Below the pieces are notes generated by a model. The model was not told the origin of the DNA, searched no databases, and saw only the letters and a program-made list of their open reading frames with translations. From positions 1 through 45,502 of the forward strand of contig URPK01000013.1 in assembly GCA_900549715.1 (NCBI GenBank): DNA of 45,502 nucleotides, read 5' to 3'. A program made the translations under genes and the position numbers. This stretch comes from an uncultured Collinsella sp. Its GTDB lineage: Bacteria; Actinomycetota; Coriobacteriia; Coriobacteriales; Coriobacteriaceae. This document shows, piece by piece, positions 1 through 7,225 of this stretch. Numbering within the stretch: position 1 is the first letter of the stretch; every line of letters begins with the position of its first letter.

Positions 1-53
1 CCCGCGACCCCAACCTTGGCAAGGTTGTGCTCTACCAACTGAGCCATGTCCGC
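1..53 (-). tRNA. tRNA-Gly(GCC), partial (3' end beyond window)
   Basis: On the minus strand the 5' end (GCGGACA) is at 53. The D-arm, the anticodon arm with loop CTTGCCAAG (anticodon GCC) and the start of the T-arm are present; the T-loop and acceptor 3' half lie off the left edge. The visible part is identical to the complete tRNA-Gly at 2106-2181, so this is a second copy of the same gene. Confidence 0.9.
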
Positions 54-65
54 TTACGAGGATTA

Positions 66-94
66 ATCTTACGTGATACCCGCATCCTATGCAA
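66..94 (-). promoter_or_regulatory. Promoter of the left tRNA-Gly
   Basis: On the minus strand, -35 TTGCAT (89-94) and -10 TAAGAT (66-71) are separated by exactly 17 bp, and the -10 ends 12 nt before the mature tRNA. Just upstream lies an A/T-rich inverted repeat at 96-112. The same arrangement occurs at the other two tRNA genes in the window. Confidence 0.7.
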
Positions 95-111
95 GAACTT
101 TTTTGAAAAGT

Positions 112-139
112 TTTGCGACGCCCTCGCGAACCTCGCAAA
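112..139 (-). terminator. Weak hairpin after the GH13 gene
   Basis: TTTGCGA (112-118) and TCGCAAA (133-139) can form a 7-bp stem about 55 nt past the GH13 stop codon. On the minus strand it is followed by ACTTTTC rather than a true U-tract. It could end the GH13 transcript, but the stem is short and the sequence overlaps the upstream region of the tRNA-Gly promoter. I see no gene between 54 and 193. Confidence 0.3.
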
Positions 140-193
140 GACATCAGCCACCACGGAAAGCACAGGCAAACGCAAACTCGCCGCAAGAGGCCC

Positions 194-1927
194 CTACAAC
201 TCAGCGAGCATGATCCAGGCAGAACTGTCCTGCGCGAGCCTGCCGTCTACAAGCGGTGATGAGGTGAGCAGGACCCTGCCCGCCGGCAGCTCCACGGGTG
301 CTGCACCGAAGTTCGTCACACACGCCCAGCCGTTGTCGCGGCGATAGGCGATGACGCCACCCTCAGCGCCCTCGGCACCATCCGCAAGGCCGGTGCGTCC
401 GTCAAGATCAAGCCACTTAAGATCGTTGGCGCACCCGCGCAGCTTGCGCCGCAGCCAGAGGGCGTCACGATAGAGCGCAAGCATCGATGTCGGGTCCGCT
501 TCTTCCCTATCGGCAGCGTAATCGGAAAACCATGCAGGCTGCAGCAGATGGGGCGCCGCATCGGCGTCCGCCGGTGAAAACCCAAACGATCCGCCCTGCG
601 CGGGATCGTCCGCCGCCACCCACGGCAGGGGCACACGGCAGCCGTCGCGCCCCTTCTCGCGCTTCGGTCCGTGCGTATTGGTCGCAGTAGGATCTTCGAG
701 TGCGGCCCACGGGATATCGGCCACCTCAAAAAGGCCGAGCTCCTCACCCTGATACACGTATGCCGAGCCCGGAAGCGCCAGCTCGAGCAAAAGGGCCGCC
801 CGCGCGCGGCGCTCGCCGAGTTCACGGTCCTCGTCATAAGACGACCCGTCGCGTAAGAGCCAGTCGAGCGCAATCTGGTGGTAGCGCGTCGCCTTGATCT
901 GCGGCAGGGCATAGCGCGTCGCCACGCGCGGCACGTCGTGGTTGGAGAGCACCCAGGTCGAGGCGGAATCGGATTCTATAGCTGCCTTCAAGCCCTCCTC
1001 GATTGCAGCGTGCATGTCATCATAGGTCCAAGTGGCCTTGGCAAACTCAAAGTTGAATGTCTGGCCAAGCTCGCTGGGACGCGCGTAGAGATACTGGCGC
1101 TCGGGCAGCACCCACGCCTCGGCAACGGCGCTGCGTGGCGGATCATAGCGGTCGAACACGCGGCGCCACTCGCGATAGATCTCGTGGACCTCGTTGCGGT
1201 CCCACAGCGGATGGGTGCCGTCGTCAACCATGTCATCGCCCTCGGCGAGATGCCACCGGTCGAGGTCATCGCGGTCGAGATCCTTGGCGAGACCGTGCGC
1301 CACATCAATGCGAAAGCCATCGACGCCTCGATCGCTCCAAAACGCCAGGACGTCGCAAAAGAACGCATGAACCTCGGGGCACGACCAGTCAAAGTCCGGC
1401 TGCTCGGGCGTAAACATGTGCAGATACCACTGACCGTCCGCGACGCGCGTCCAGGCGGGGCCGCCAAAGTTGGCATTCCAATTGGTGGGAGGCAGCTCGC
1501 CATGCTCGCCGCGACCATCACGGAAGATATAACGGGCGCGCTCGGGCGATCCGGGGCCGGCGGCAAGAGCGGCTTTGAACCAGGGGTGCTGGTTGGACGA
1601 ATGGTTGGGCACGATGTCGACGATGACCTTGATGCCGTGCGCGTGAGCCGCAGTGATCATGTCATCGAAGTCGTCAAGCGACCCGAGACGTGGGTCGACA
1701 TCGCAGTAGTCCGCCACATCATAGCCGCCATCGACGAGAGGCGATGGGTAAAACGGGCTCAGCCAGATGGCCTCGATACCCAGCCGCTCAAGATAGTCCA
1801 TCTGCTGGGTAATGCCCGCGATATCGCCCAGACCCGAACCAGTCGAATCCTTAAACGAGCGCGGGTAGATCTGATAGATCGCGGCATCGGACATCCATGG
1901 GCGCGACGAGGACTTTTCTGTAGCCAT
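194..1927 (-). CDS. GH13 alpha-glucosidase / oligo-1,6-glucosidase
   Basis: A 577-aa cytoplasmic retaining glycoside hydrolase of family GH13, predicted to release glucose from short alpha-glucans. GH13 region I is DIVPNH (104-109). The predicted nucleophile is D208 in GFRID, the acid/base is E270 in AVAEAW, and the stabilising Asp is D331 in SNHD. N-terminal IYQIYPRSFKDS and the internal QPDFDW are usual in the alpha-glucosidase/oligo-1,6-glucosidase branch. There is no signal peptide. The ATG at 1927 is chosen because GGGAGA precedes it; the frame stays open for 30 more codons upstream without support. The gene stands alone between two tRNA-Gly copies, with no regulator or sugar transporter beside it. 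The exact linkage preference cannot be read from the sequence; trehalose-6-phosphate hydrolase or sucrose-type activity is less likely. Confidence 0.88.
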   Translation of the reverse strand: MATEKSSSRPWMSDAAIYQIYPRSFKDSTGSGLGDIAGITQQMDYLERLGIEAIWLSPFYPSPLVDGGYDVADYCDVDPRLGSLDDFDDMITAAHAHGIKVIVDIVPNHSSNQHPWFKAALAAGPGSPERARYIFRDGRGEHGELPPTNWNANFGGPAWTRVADGQWYLHMFTPEQPDFDWSCPEVHAFFCDVLAFWSDRGVDGFRIDVAHGLAKDLDRDDLDRWHLAEGDDMVDDGTHPLWDRNEVHEIYREWRRVFDRYDPPRSAVAEAWVLPERQYLYARPSELGQTFNFEFAKATWTYDDMHAAIEEGLKAAIESDSASTWVLSNHDVPRVATRYALPQIKATRYHQIALDWLLRDGSSYDEDRELGERRARAALLLELALPGSAYVYQGEELGLFEVADIPWAALEDPTATNTHGPKREKGRDGCRVPLPWVAADDPAQGGSFGFSPADADAAPHLLQPAWFSDYAADREEADPTSMLALYRDALWLRRKLRGCANDLKWLDLDGRTGLADGAEGAEGGVIAYRRDNGWACVTNFGAAPVELPAGRVLLTSSPLVDGRLAQDSSAWIMLAEL

Positions 1928-2071
1928 GGGATGAGTCTCCCTTGCAACGAGGTTTTGCGAGATGCCCACGATGATACGCCCAAAGCGGACATTCGCGGCA
2001 AACAACGCCACAGCCACGCCCCAAAACGCTCGCTCCCTCTCGGGTTCGAGCCCAAGCGATGGGTACGAAAA

Positions 2072-2097
2072 AGCCCGGCTACCGTAGTAGTCGGGCT
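2072..2097 (-). terminator. Terminator of tRNA-Gly
   Basis: AGCCCG (2072-2077) pairs with CGGGCT (2092-2097), extended by an inner CTAC/GTAG stem. On the minus strand it is followed by TTTTTCG. It sits 9 bp past the encoded CCA of the complete tRNA-Gly. Confidence 0.8.
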
Positions 2098-2105
2098 GCT
2101 GCGTT

Positions 2106-2181
2106 TGGAGCGGACAACGGGGCTCGAACCCGCGACCCCAACCTTGGCAAGGTTGTGCTCTACCAACTGAGCCATGTCCGC
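2106..2181 (-). tRNA. tRNA-Gly(GCC)
   Basis: A complete 76-nt tRNA on the minus strand. The 7-bp acceptor stem (5' GCGGACA) is closed by positions 2110-2116. The anticodon loop CTTGCCAAG gives GCC, the T-arm contains GGTTCGAGCCC, the discriminator is T and CCA is encoded (2106-2108). It reads GGC and GGU glycine codons. A promoter lies directly upstream and a terminator directly downstream, so it is a one-gene unit. Confidence 0.96.
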
Positions 2182-2193
2182 TTGCGGGTTATT

Positions 2194-2222
2194 AATTTAC
2201 GCGAGTTGTCCAAAAGACGCAA
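2194..2222 (-). promoter_or_regulatory. Promoter of tRNA-Gly
   Basis: On the minus strand, -35 TTGCGT (2217-2222) and -10 TAAATT (2194-2199) have a 17-bp spacer. The T-run/A-run element at 2225-2240 abuts the -35 on its upstream side, as at the other two tRNA promoters here. Confidence 0.65.
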
Positions 2223-2286
2223 GTACTTTTTTCAAAAAACTTGTCTGCCGCATGTTCTTAGTAGCTAAACGCGCTAAAGCGATTGG

Positions 2287-3033
2287 CTAGGCACACGACT
2301 CCAGCGCTCCGCTAAACAGCTTCACCATCTGCACGCGCGTGCCGGCGCCGTCCGTACGACGAGCAACCTCCACGTTATCGACGAGCATACGCATAAGCTT
2401 GATACCACGGCCGCGCTCCTCTGATGCGACCGGTTCGCTCGTTTCATCGATAGAATAGCCGGCACCTCGATCAAGCACCTCAACCACAACGCGATCGCCA
2501 TAGGCCTGAACCGTCAGGACGCACCCGATACCGCCCGCATGGTCATAGGCATTACCCAGCGCCTCCCCCGACGCCAATGCGACATCGTAGCGCTCGTCAC
2601 GGCGCAACGGAAGCGATTCAAGGAGTTCGGCGATGCGATGTCGGTAGTATGGAAGATTCTCGATACCCTGACGGACCTCGACGCTCTTACTCCAGCGAGG
2701 CAGCTCCCCCACCGGAATGGCGGGAATAGGCTCCCGTGTCGGCCCCGCGACATGAAGAATATCGACAAGACGAGCAATCTCCAAAAAGCGAACAACTTCA
2801 CCCGATGCATTGACGAGCGAGAGCAGGCCTTCTCGCCTCATGAGCTCACGAGCGCGCGTAAGCAGGAATGCCAAGCCCGTCGAATCGATAAAGCTAACAG
2901 CCTGACAGTTGATGACGACACGACGCACGCCGCGGCCAATCAAAGCATCCAACCGCCGACGCAGCGCAGGCACCGTGGCGATGTCGATATCGCCTGGTGG
3001 CGTCAAAACCGCTATGTCATTCCACTCATTCAT
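2287..3033 (-). CDS. STAS domain fused to anti-sigma-type HATPase (serine kinase)
   Basis: A 248-aa protein joining both halves of a partner switch. Residues 1-95 are a STAS (anti-sigma antagonist) domain with the usual phosphorylatable serine in DSTG (S51). Residues about 115-240 are a GHKL ATPase of the RsbW/SpoIIAB type, with E157 and N161 in the N-box, DRGAGY (188-193) as G1 and GRGIKLM as G2, so the kinase looks intact. No sigma factor lies nearby. It follows the SpoIIE-type phosphatase gene by about 80 bp on the same strand, which suggests kinase/antagonist and phosphatase work together. Start: ATG 3033 is used; TTG 3051 is an alternative, and GGGG lies between the two. Its regulatory target is unknown. 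Confidence 0.85.
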   Translation of the reverse strand: MNEWNDIAVLTPPGDIDIATVPALRRRLDALIGRGVRRVVINCQAVSFIDSTGLAFLLTRARELMRREGLLSLVNASGEVVRFLEIARLVDILHVAGPTREPIPAIPVGELPRWSKSVEVRQGIENLPYYRHRIAELLESLPLRRDERYDVALASGEALGNAYDHAGGIGCVLTVQAYGDRVVVEVLDRGAGYSIDETSEPVASEERGRGIKLMRMLVDNVEVARRTDGAGTRVQMVKLFSGALESCA

Positions 3034-3111
3034 ACGACTATGGTTCCCCAAAAAAGCCCACTCGATGCATTCGTTTCCCCAACCGTACGGATTCAGCCCG
3101 CCCAGCGTCGT

Positions 3112-5457
3112 CTATGAACGACCCCGTAAAAACTCAAGGGACACCAATGCAATGTCATCGTCCAGCGCCGATTCGGTAAATCGGTCGAGCTCGCCCAAGA
3201 CCTTGCCGCAGATTCCCGATACGCCCTCACCCGAGACAGAAAGCAGAAGGTCACGAAGGCGCTGCTCGCCAAAAAAAGCACCCGAGCGGTCACGTGCTTC
3301 GATTGTTCCGTCGGTGTACATAAATAGCATGTCACCAGGAGCGAACGTAAACACGCCTGTCTCGTACACCATGCTCTCAAAGGCACCGATTACCCCCGAT
3401 TGGCATCCAAGCAGCTCGACCTCTCCCCCACGAGCCTCGCCGCCACCCAGCGGCATCGACTCTGGCCTGATGACCATGGTCGGAGGATGGCCCGCCGAAC
3501 AATACGTTGCGCGTCCGGCTTTAAGGTCAATCTTGGCGATAAAGGCCGTCACGAACGTCTCGACCCTCGAAAAGCCCATAAGCATGCTGTTAAGGGAGCG
3601 TGCCATGCGGGCCGGTCCAGCGCCCTCCCAGGCATATGCCGTCAGGGCCGTCTTGACGAGCGCGGACATCGATGCAGCCTCAATGCCTTTGCCAGACACA
3701 TCGCCCAGAATCATGACGGCGCAATCGTCGGGAAGACGGATGAGCGTATAGAAATCGCCGCCGACCAACGCCGAGTTCGTGGCCGACAGGTACACCGAAT
3801 CGGCGGCGATTCCCGGAACATCCCCCAGTGAATTTCTCATGCCAATCTGGAGGGTCTGAGCGATATGGCGCTCCTCACGCTTTTGAGATTCGCCTTCATA
3901 GATCAGTTCAAAGTCATGAGCCAAGTGCACCAAGTAATCATATTCAAGGTCATCAATCGGCTCTTGGCTACCATCACGAAGCAGCAGCGCGCGCGTCGTC
4001 GGGCCCTTCGCAACAGAAGCAGGAACGATCGCGTCGTTACTGTGCTTGCCATCGCCCTCAGAGCGCGGGCGCCCCGCCTCGATGCCGGCGTCGACGTAGA
4101 GACCCTGGCAAGGCAGGCCATGCGCTCTAAGCCAGCCTCCCATAGGCATCGATTCGTCAACGCGAGTTATACGGACGTGTTTAAGGTCCTCGGCACTCGT
4201 GCCGCCCAAAACAGATGCCTCAAAGCCATCAGGGGCAGCCCCCAAACGTGCCGCTGGCGCCGTCGTGGAAAAGAAAAGCTTCTCGGGATCGTCCGGCAAA
4301 GCAACGCGACTGCCGCCTTCAAAATCTATGACGTAGGAATCCAGACTGGCGTCATACTCAATAGGGCAAAAATGGCAGTTGAGCATATTGCAGATCTCGG
4401 ACGATACCGCCTGGGTAGCCGCGGCGGAATCGTCTAGAAAGGTAAACAACTCATCCCGCAAGACATTGAGCGAGCGGCCAAGCTCGGCCGTGCGACGGGA
4501 GCGAAGGCTCGATGCCATGCCGACCAGCTGGATAGACAGGTAATCGCAAATGACCTCGAGCACATTAACGTCATAGGCGAGCGGTGCCTGGGGGCGTTTC
4601 CAACCAACTTCCAGCACGCCAAGGATCTGCGTACCGTAAAAAACGGGAAGACAGATTTCACTGCGGTACGGAGGCATATCCTGCATGCGCAACAGGTGCT
4701 TAGAACGATTATCCAGGTCCATGAACATACCGGAGGCGGCCTTATCGCCCTCAAGGTCCTGTTGAATCGACAAGCGACAAGCACGCGACTCGCGAAGAAC
4801 ATACGTCGGAATGCCAGCGCCATACGGCAAAAACTCGGGCAGGTAGCTGTCGAGCAGCTCCTTGGAAACACCGCGAAGCTTAAAGCCGCCGCTCTCAGAA
4901 AAATAGATAGCGGCACCCGAAGCATCGAGCGTTCCTACAAGCTGGTTCAAAACGGTATCAAGCAGGCTGGGTAACTCATCGGAGCCCACAGTGCTCATAA
5001 TGACCGAGAGCGTGCCAGAGAGACGCTTGTTCGCCACTCTAAGCTCCGATAACGCACGCTTGAGTTGCCGGTCGTGAGAATACTGTTCCTCGATACTGTG
5101 AAGCGCCACCAGGACACGTGGTGCGCGGCGCCCAAAGATGCGTGGAGGCGTTACGGAGCCCGCACGAACCAAGACGGGAATAAAAGAGCCGTCACTCAGT
5201 TTGAGCATCAGTTCGTTCTCGGAGCCATCAGTTTCAAATGGCAGACGATGTTCCGTCGCACGTTCAAAAGAGGACGAGTACAGGACGTCTTTAACATCTC
5301 CACCGATGACGTCGGCGCGTTCCTCGCACATCAAACCAAGTAAGCGATTATTCACATGCAGAATGGTTCCGTCGAGCTCGCAGATGATGACAGCATCGCT
5401 CGTGATCTCGACTAGTTGGGCAACGTCTGCCCACTCGTTGCGTTCAAGCGTTTCCAT
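3112..5457 (-). CDS. PAS/GAF sensor with SpoIIE-type PP2C phosphatase (RsbU-like)
   Basis: A 781-aa soluble sensor phosphatase. An N-terminal PAS-like region (about 10-60, DGTILHVNNR) is followed by a linker with coiled-coil character (125-150), a GAF domain (about 160-315) and a second, more divergent GAF-like region (330-515). The C-terminal PP2C/SpoIIE phosphatase (525-775) has its metal-binding motifs: GGDFY (566), GDVSGKG (585), SAGHPP (654), YTDGTIEA (714) and DDDIAL (766). Such enzymes dephosphorylate STAS antagonists and so release a sigma factor or other output. The likely substrate is the STAS-HATPase fusion encoded next downstream. Start: ATG 5457 preceded by GGTGGGG at a good distance; GTG 5469 is an alternative. 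The signal sensed by the PAS/GAF part cannot be read. Confidence 0.88.
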   Translation of the reverse strand: METLERNEWADVAQLVEITSDAVIICELDGTILHVNNRLLGLMCEERADVIGGDVKDVLYSSSFERATEHRLPFETDGSENELMLKLSDGSFIPVLVRAGSVTPPRIFGRRAPRVLVALHSIEEQYSHDRQLKRALSELRVANKRLSGTLSVIMSTVGSDELPSLLDTVLNQLVGTLDASGAAIYFSESGGFKLRGVSKELLDSYLPEFLPYGAGIPTYVLRESRACRLSIQQDLEGDKAASGMFMDLDNRSKHLLRMQDMPPYRSEICLPVFYGTQILGVLEVGWKRPQAPLAYDVNVLEVICDYLSIQLVGMASSLRSRRTAELGRSLNVLRDELFTFLDDSAAATQAVSSEICNMLNCHFCPIEYDASLDSYVIDFEGGSRVALPDDPEKLFFSTTAPAARLGAAPDGFEASVLGGTSAEDLKHVRITRVDESMPMGGWLRAHGLPCQGLYVDAGIEAGRPRSEGDGKHSNDAIVPASVAKGPTTRALLLRDGSQEPIDDLEYDYLVHLAHDFELIYEGESQKREERHIAQTLQIGMRNSLGDVPGIAADSVYLSATNSALVGGDFYTLIRLPDDCAVMILGDVSGKGIEAASMSALVKTALTAYAWEGAGPARMARSLNSMLMGFSRVETFVTAFIAKIDLKAGRATYCSAGHPPTMVIRPESMPLGGGEARGGEVELLGCQSGVIGAFESMVYETGVFTFAPGDMLFMYTDGTIEARDRSGAFFGEQRLRDLLLSVSGEGVSGICGKVLGELDRFTESALDDDIALVSLEFLRGRS

Positions 5458-5483
5458 CGTGGACCCCACCGTCTATCGGTAAC

Positions 5484-5505
5484 AAAAAAGCCTCCGAAGA
5501 GGCTT
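5484..5505 (-). terminator. Terminator of tRNA-Leu
   Basis: GCCTC (5490-5494), loop CGAA, GAGGC (5499-5503), extended by AA/TT pairs. On the minus strand a run of T (5489-5484) follows. It lies 12 bp past the tRNA-Leu CCA and just before the phosphatase gene, so it separates the two units. Confidence 0.85.
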
Positions 5506-5516
5506 CTCAAATGCGA

Positions 5517-5606
5517 TGGTGTCGGAGGCGGGACTTGAACCCGCATGACCAAAAAGCGGTCACTAGCACCTCAAGCTAGCGCGTCTGCCAATTCCGCCAC
5601 TCCGAC
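5517..5606 (-). tRNA. tRNA-Leu(GAG)
   Basis: A 90-nt class II tRNA on the minus strand. The acceptor is GTCGGAG/CTCCGAC, the anticodon stem CTAGC/GCTAG encloses loop TTGAGGT (anticodon GAG), a long variable arm (GACCGC..TTTTTGGTC) is present, the T-arm contains GGTTCAAGTCC, and CCA is encoded at 5517-5519. It reads CUC and CUU leucine codons. Confidence 0.96.
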
Positions 5607-5663
5607 ATGCTATGTTGTTGATTCGCGCTTCGTTTTGTTGGACCCGCGCGTTCAACGAGGAAG

Positions 5664-5693
5664 ATAATAACCTATGATTCGAGAACTGTGCAA
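5664..5693 (-). promoter_or_regulatory. Promoter of tRNA-Leu
   Basis: On the minus strand, -35 TTGCAC (5688-5693) and -10 TATTAT (5664-5669) have an 18-bp spacer. The palindrome ACTTTTTT-C-AAAAAAGT (5696-5712) sits immediately upstream. The -10 is about 57 nt from the mature 5' end, so a leader is processed off. Confidence 0.7.
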
Positions 5694-5750
5694 GCACTTT
5701 TTTCAAAAAAGTTTACGAATTTGTAAATGCGCAGGTAGATCCGTATGCCC

Positions 5751-5875
5751 GGCCCCGAATCGGTGTTGCCTCCCGGCGCGTCCTCGGGCATGGGCGATAT
5801 TTTGCTACGCACTTCGTGCTGCAAAATATCGCTCCCCCTGCGGAATGCGCCGGGAGGCAACACCGATTCGGGGCC
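5751..5875. repeat. Nested inverted repeat, copy A
   Basis: A 125-bp element in the 590-bp gene-free stretch between tRNA-Leu and oppF. The outer arms are a perfect 29-bp inverted repeat (5751-5779 with 5847-5875). Inside are an unpaired left module GTCCTCGGGCATGG (5780-5793), a perfect 12-bp inner stem (5794-5805 with 5821-5832), a 15-nt tip that can itself pair, and a right module TCCCCCTGCGGAAT (5833-5846). The same two modules recur in the element at 6057-6180 on the other strand, with different stem sequences that still pair. It may be a structured RNA, a REP-like element or a terminator. Confidence 0.85.
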
Positions 5876-5935
5876 TACCAACACATACTCCAGGCACAGT
5901 TCTCAAACATGTTCTGGGGCTGATGCAAATTTGGT

Positions 5936-5990
5936 GGCTCGGCAAAGCCGAGCCCTTATATGGGGAGGCCGGAGCCAAAGCTCCGGCCTC
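5936..5990. repeat. Two tandem short hairpins
   Basis: GGCTCGGC (5936-5943)/GCCGAGCC (5947-5954) with a 3-nt loop, then GAGGCCGGAGC (5965-5975)/GCTCCGGCCTC (5980-5990) with loop CAAA. Both are perfect. Neither has a clear U-tract on either strand. They lie between the two nested inverted repeats, about 210-260 bp past the oppF stop, and could contribute to transcript end formation. Confidence 0.75.
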
Positions 5991-6056
5991 ACTAACTTTC
6001 CTATTAGATTAAGTGAGCGATCAAGGAATCTCACTCCCCTCTGCCGCGTTAACGCA

Positions 6057-6180
6057 GGGCCCGCCCTGGTGTTGCTTTTCAGAACATTCCGCAGGACGGA
6101 GGAAGCCCCGCAGCGCGTAGCGCGCAGCGGGGCTTCCGACATGTCCGAGGACGTTCTGAAAAGTAACACCAGGCGGGCCC
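6057..6180. repeat. Nested inverted repeat, copy B (opposite orientation to copy A)
   Basis: A 124-bp element beginning 16 bp past the oppF stop codon. The outer arms 6057-6085 and 6153-6180 pair along about 28 positions with one bulge and one mismatch. The inner stem GGAAGCCCCGC/GCGGGGCTTCC encloses a 15-nt tip. Read on the minus strand, the unpaired modules are GTCCTCGGACATGT and TCCGTCCTGCGGAAT, near-identical to those of copy A. Lying directly after oppF, it would form at the 3' end of the opp transcript. Confidence 0.85.
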
Positions 6181-6196
6181 GGACGAGAACAACCGA

Positions 6197-7225
6197 CTAC
6201 AGGTCGATGTGCGATTCCTTGATCGGGAACGGCTCCGCGAAGTGACAGGCGCAGCAGTGGCCCGGGGCAACTTCCTTAAACTCAGGAAGCTTCTCGGAGC
6301 AGATGCCCTGCGCGATCGGGCAGCGCGTGTGGAAACGGCAACCGGTCGGCGGATCCAGCGGCGACGGCGGATCGCCAGCGAGGATGATGCGCTTGCGTGT
6401 CTTCTGGATATCAGGATCGGGAACCGGCACGGCAGACAGCAGCGACTGCGTGTACGGATGGTGAGGCTCGCTATAGAGCGTTTTCCAGTCCGAAACCTCG
6501 ACCATCTTGCCCAGGTACATAACGGCAACGCGATCGGAGATGTGCTGCACGACGGAAAGGTCGTGGGCAATAAACAGATACGCCGTACCGAACTTGTCCT
6601 GCAGTTCCTTGAGCAGGTTCAGAACCTGGGCCTGAATGGAAACATCCAGAGCGGAAACGGGCTCGTCGCAGATGATCAGCTTGGGCTTCAGAGCGAACGC
6701 GCGGGCGATGCCGACACGCTGACGCTGACCGCCCGAGAACTCGTGCGGATAGCGGTTGATGTGCTCGGGGTTCAGGCCGACGACGTCCAGCAGCTCGCGG
6801 ACGCGCTCAATGCGCTCCTCCTTGGTACCCACGCCATGAATAGTCATGGGCTCGGAGACGATCTCGCCAATGGTCATACGAGGATTGAGCGAAGCATAGG
6901 GGTCCTGGAAGATGAACTGCATCTCGCGACGCATGTCCTTAATCTCATGCTTGCTCATCTCGGCAACATCTTTGCCCTGGAAGAACACTTTGCCGGCCGT
7001 CGGCTTGGTCAGGCGCATGATGGTGCGGCCCGTGGTGGACTTACCGCAACCAGACTCGCCGACCAGGCCAAAGGTCTCGCCCGGATAAATCTCGAACGAA
7101 ATGTCATTCACAGCAGAGACGACACGCTTAGAGAAGCGCTTGGCGAACATGCCGGACTCAGCGGGAAACTCCTTAGAGAGGTGCTCGACCTTCAGCAGCG
7201 GAGTACGCTCGTTGGTATCTGCCAT
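6197..7225 (-). CDS. oppF: Oligopeptide ABC transporter ATPase OppF
   Basis: A 342-aa nucleotide-binding subunit that powers peptide import with OppD. It shows Walker A GLVGESGCGKST, signature FSGGQRQRVGIARA, Walker B LIICDEPVSALD and a switch His in IAHD. The C-terminal oligopeptide/dipeptide extension keeps clustered cysteines (GCRFHTRCPIAQGIC, then CCACH), the place where an iron-sulfur cluster is reported for related transporters. The ATG overlaps the oppD stop (TAATG), indicating coupled translation. It is the last gene of oppABCDF and is followed by the nested inverted repeat at 6057-6180. Confidence 0.92.
   Translation of the reverse strand: MADTNERTPLLKVEHLSKEFPAESGMFAKRFSKRVVSAVNDISFEIYPGETFGLVGESGCGKSTTGRTIMRLTKPTAGKVFFQGKDVAEMSKHEIKDMRREMQFIFQDPYASLNPRMTIGEIVSEPMTIHGVGTKEERIERVRELLDVVGLNPEHINRYPHEFSGGQRQRVGIARAFALKPKLIICDEPVSALDVSIQAQVLNLLKELQDKFGTAYLFIAHDLSVVQHISDRVAVMYLGKMVEVSDWKTLYSEPHHPYTQSLLSAVPVPDPDIQKTRKRIILAGDPPSPLDPPTGCRFHTRCPIAQGICSEKLPEFKEVAPGHCCACHFAEPFPIKESHIDL

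Noticed and set aside
2041..2060. A T-arm-like GGTTCGAGCC on the plus strand near the tRNA-Gly
   Set aside because: No acceptor, D-arm or anticodon arm surrounds it, and the sequence is near-palindromic, so chance is enough.
5607..6196. CRISPR array or small protein genes in the 590-bp gap
   Set aside because: Repeats are inverted pairs, not regularly spaced direct repeats. Open frames there are made of the hairpin sequences and have no RBS.
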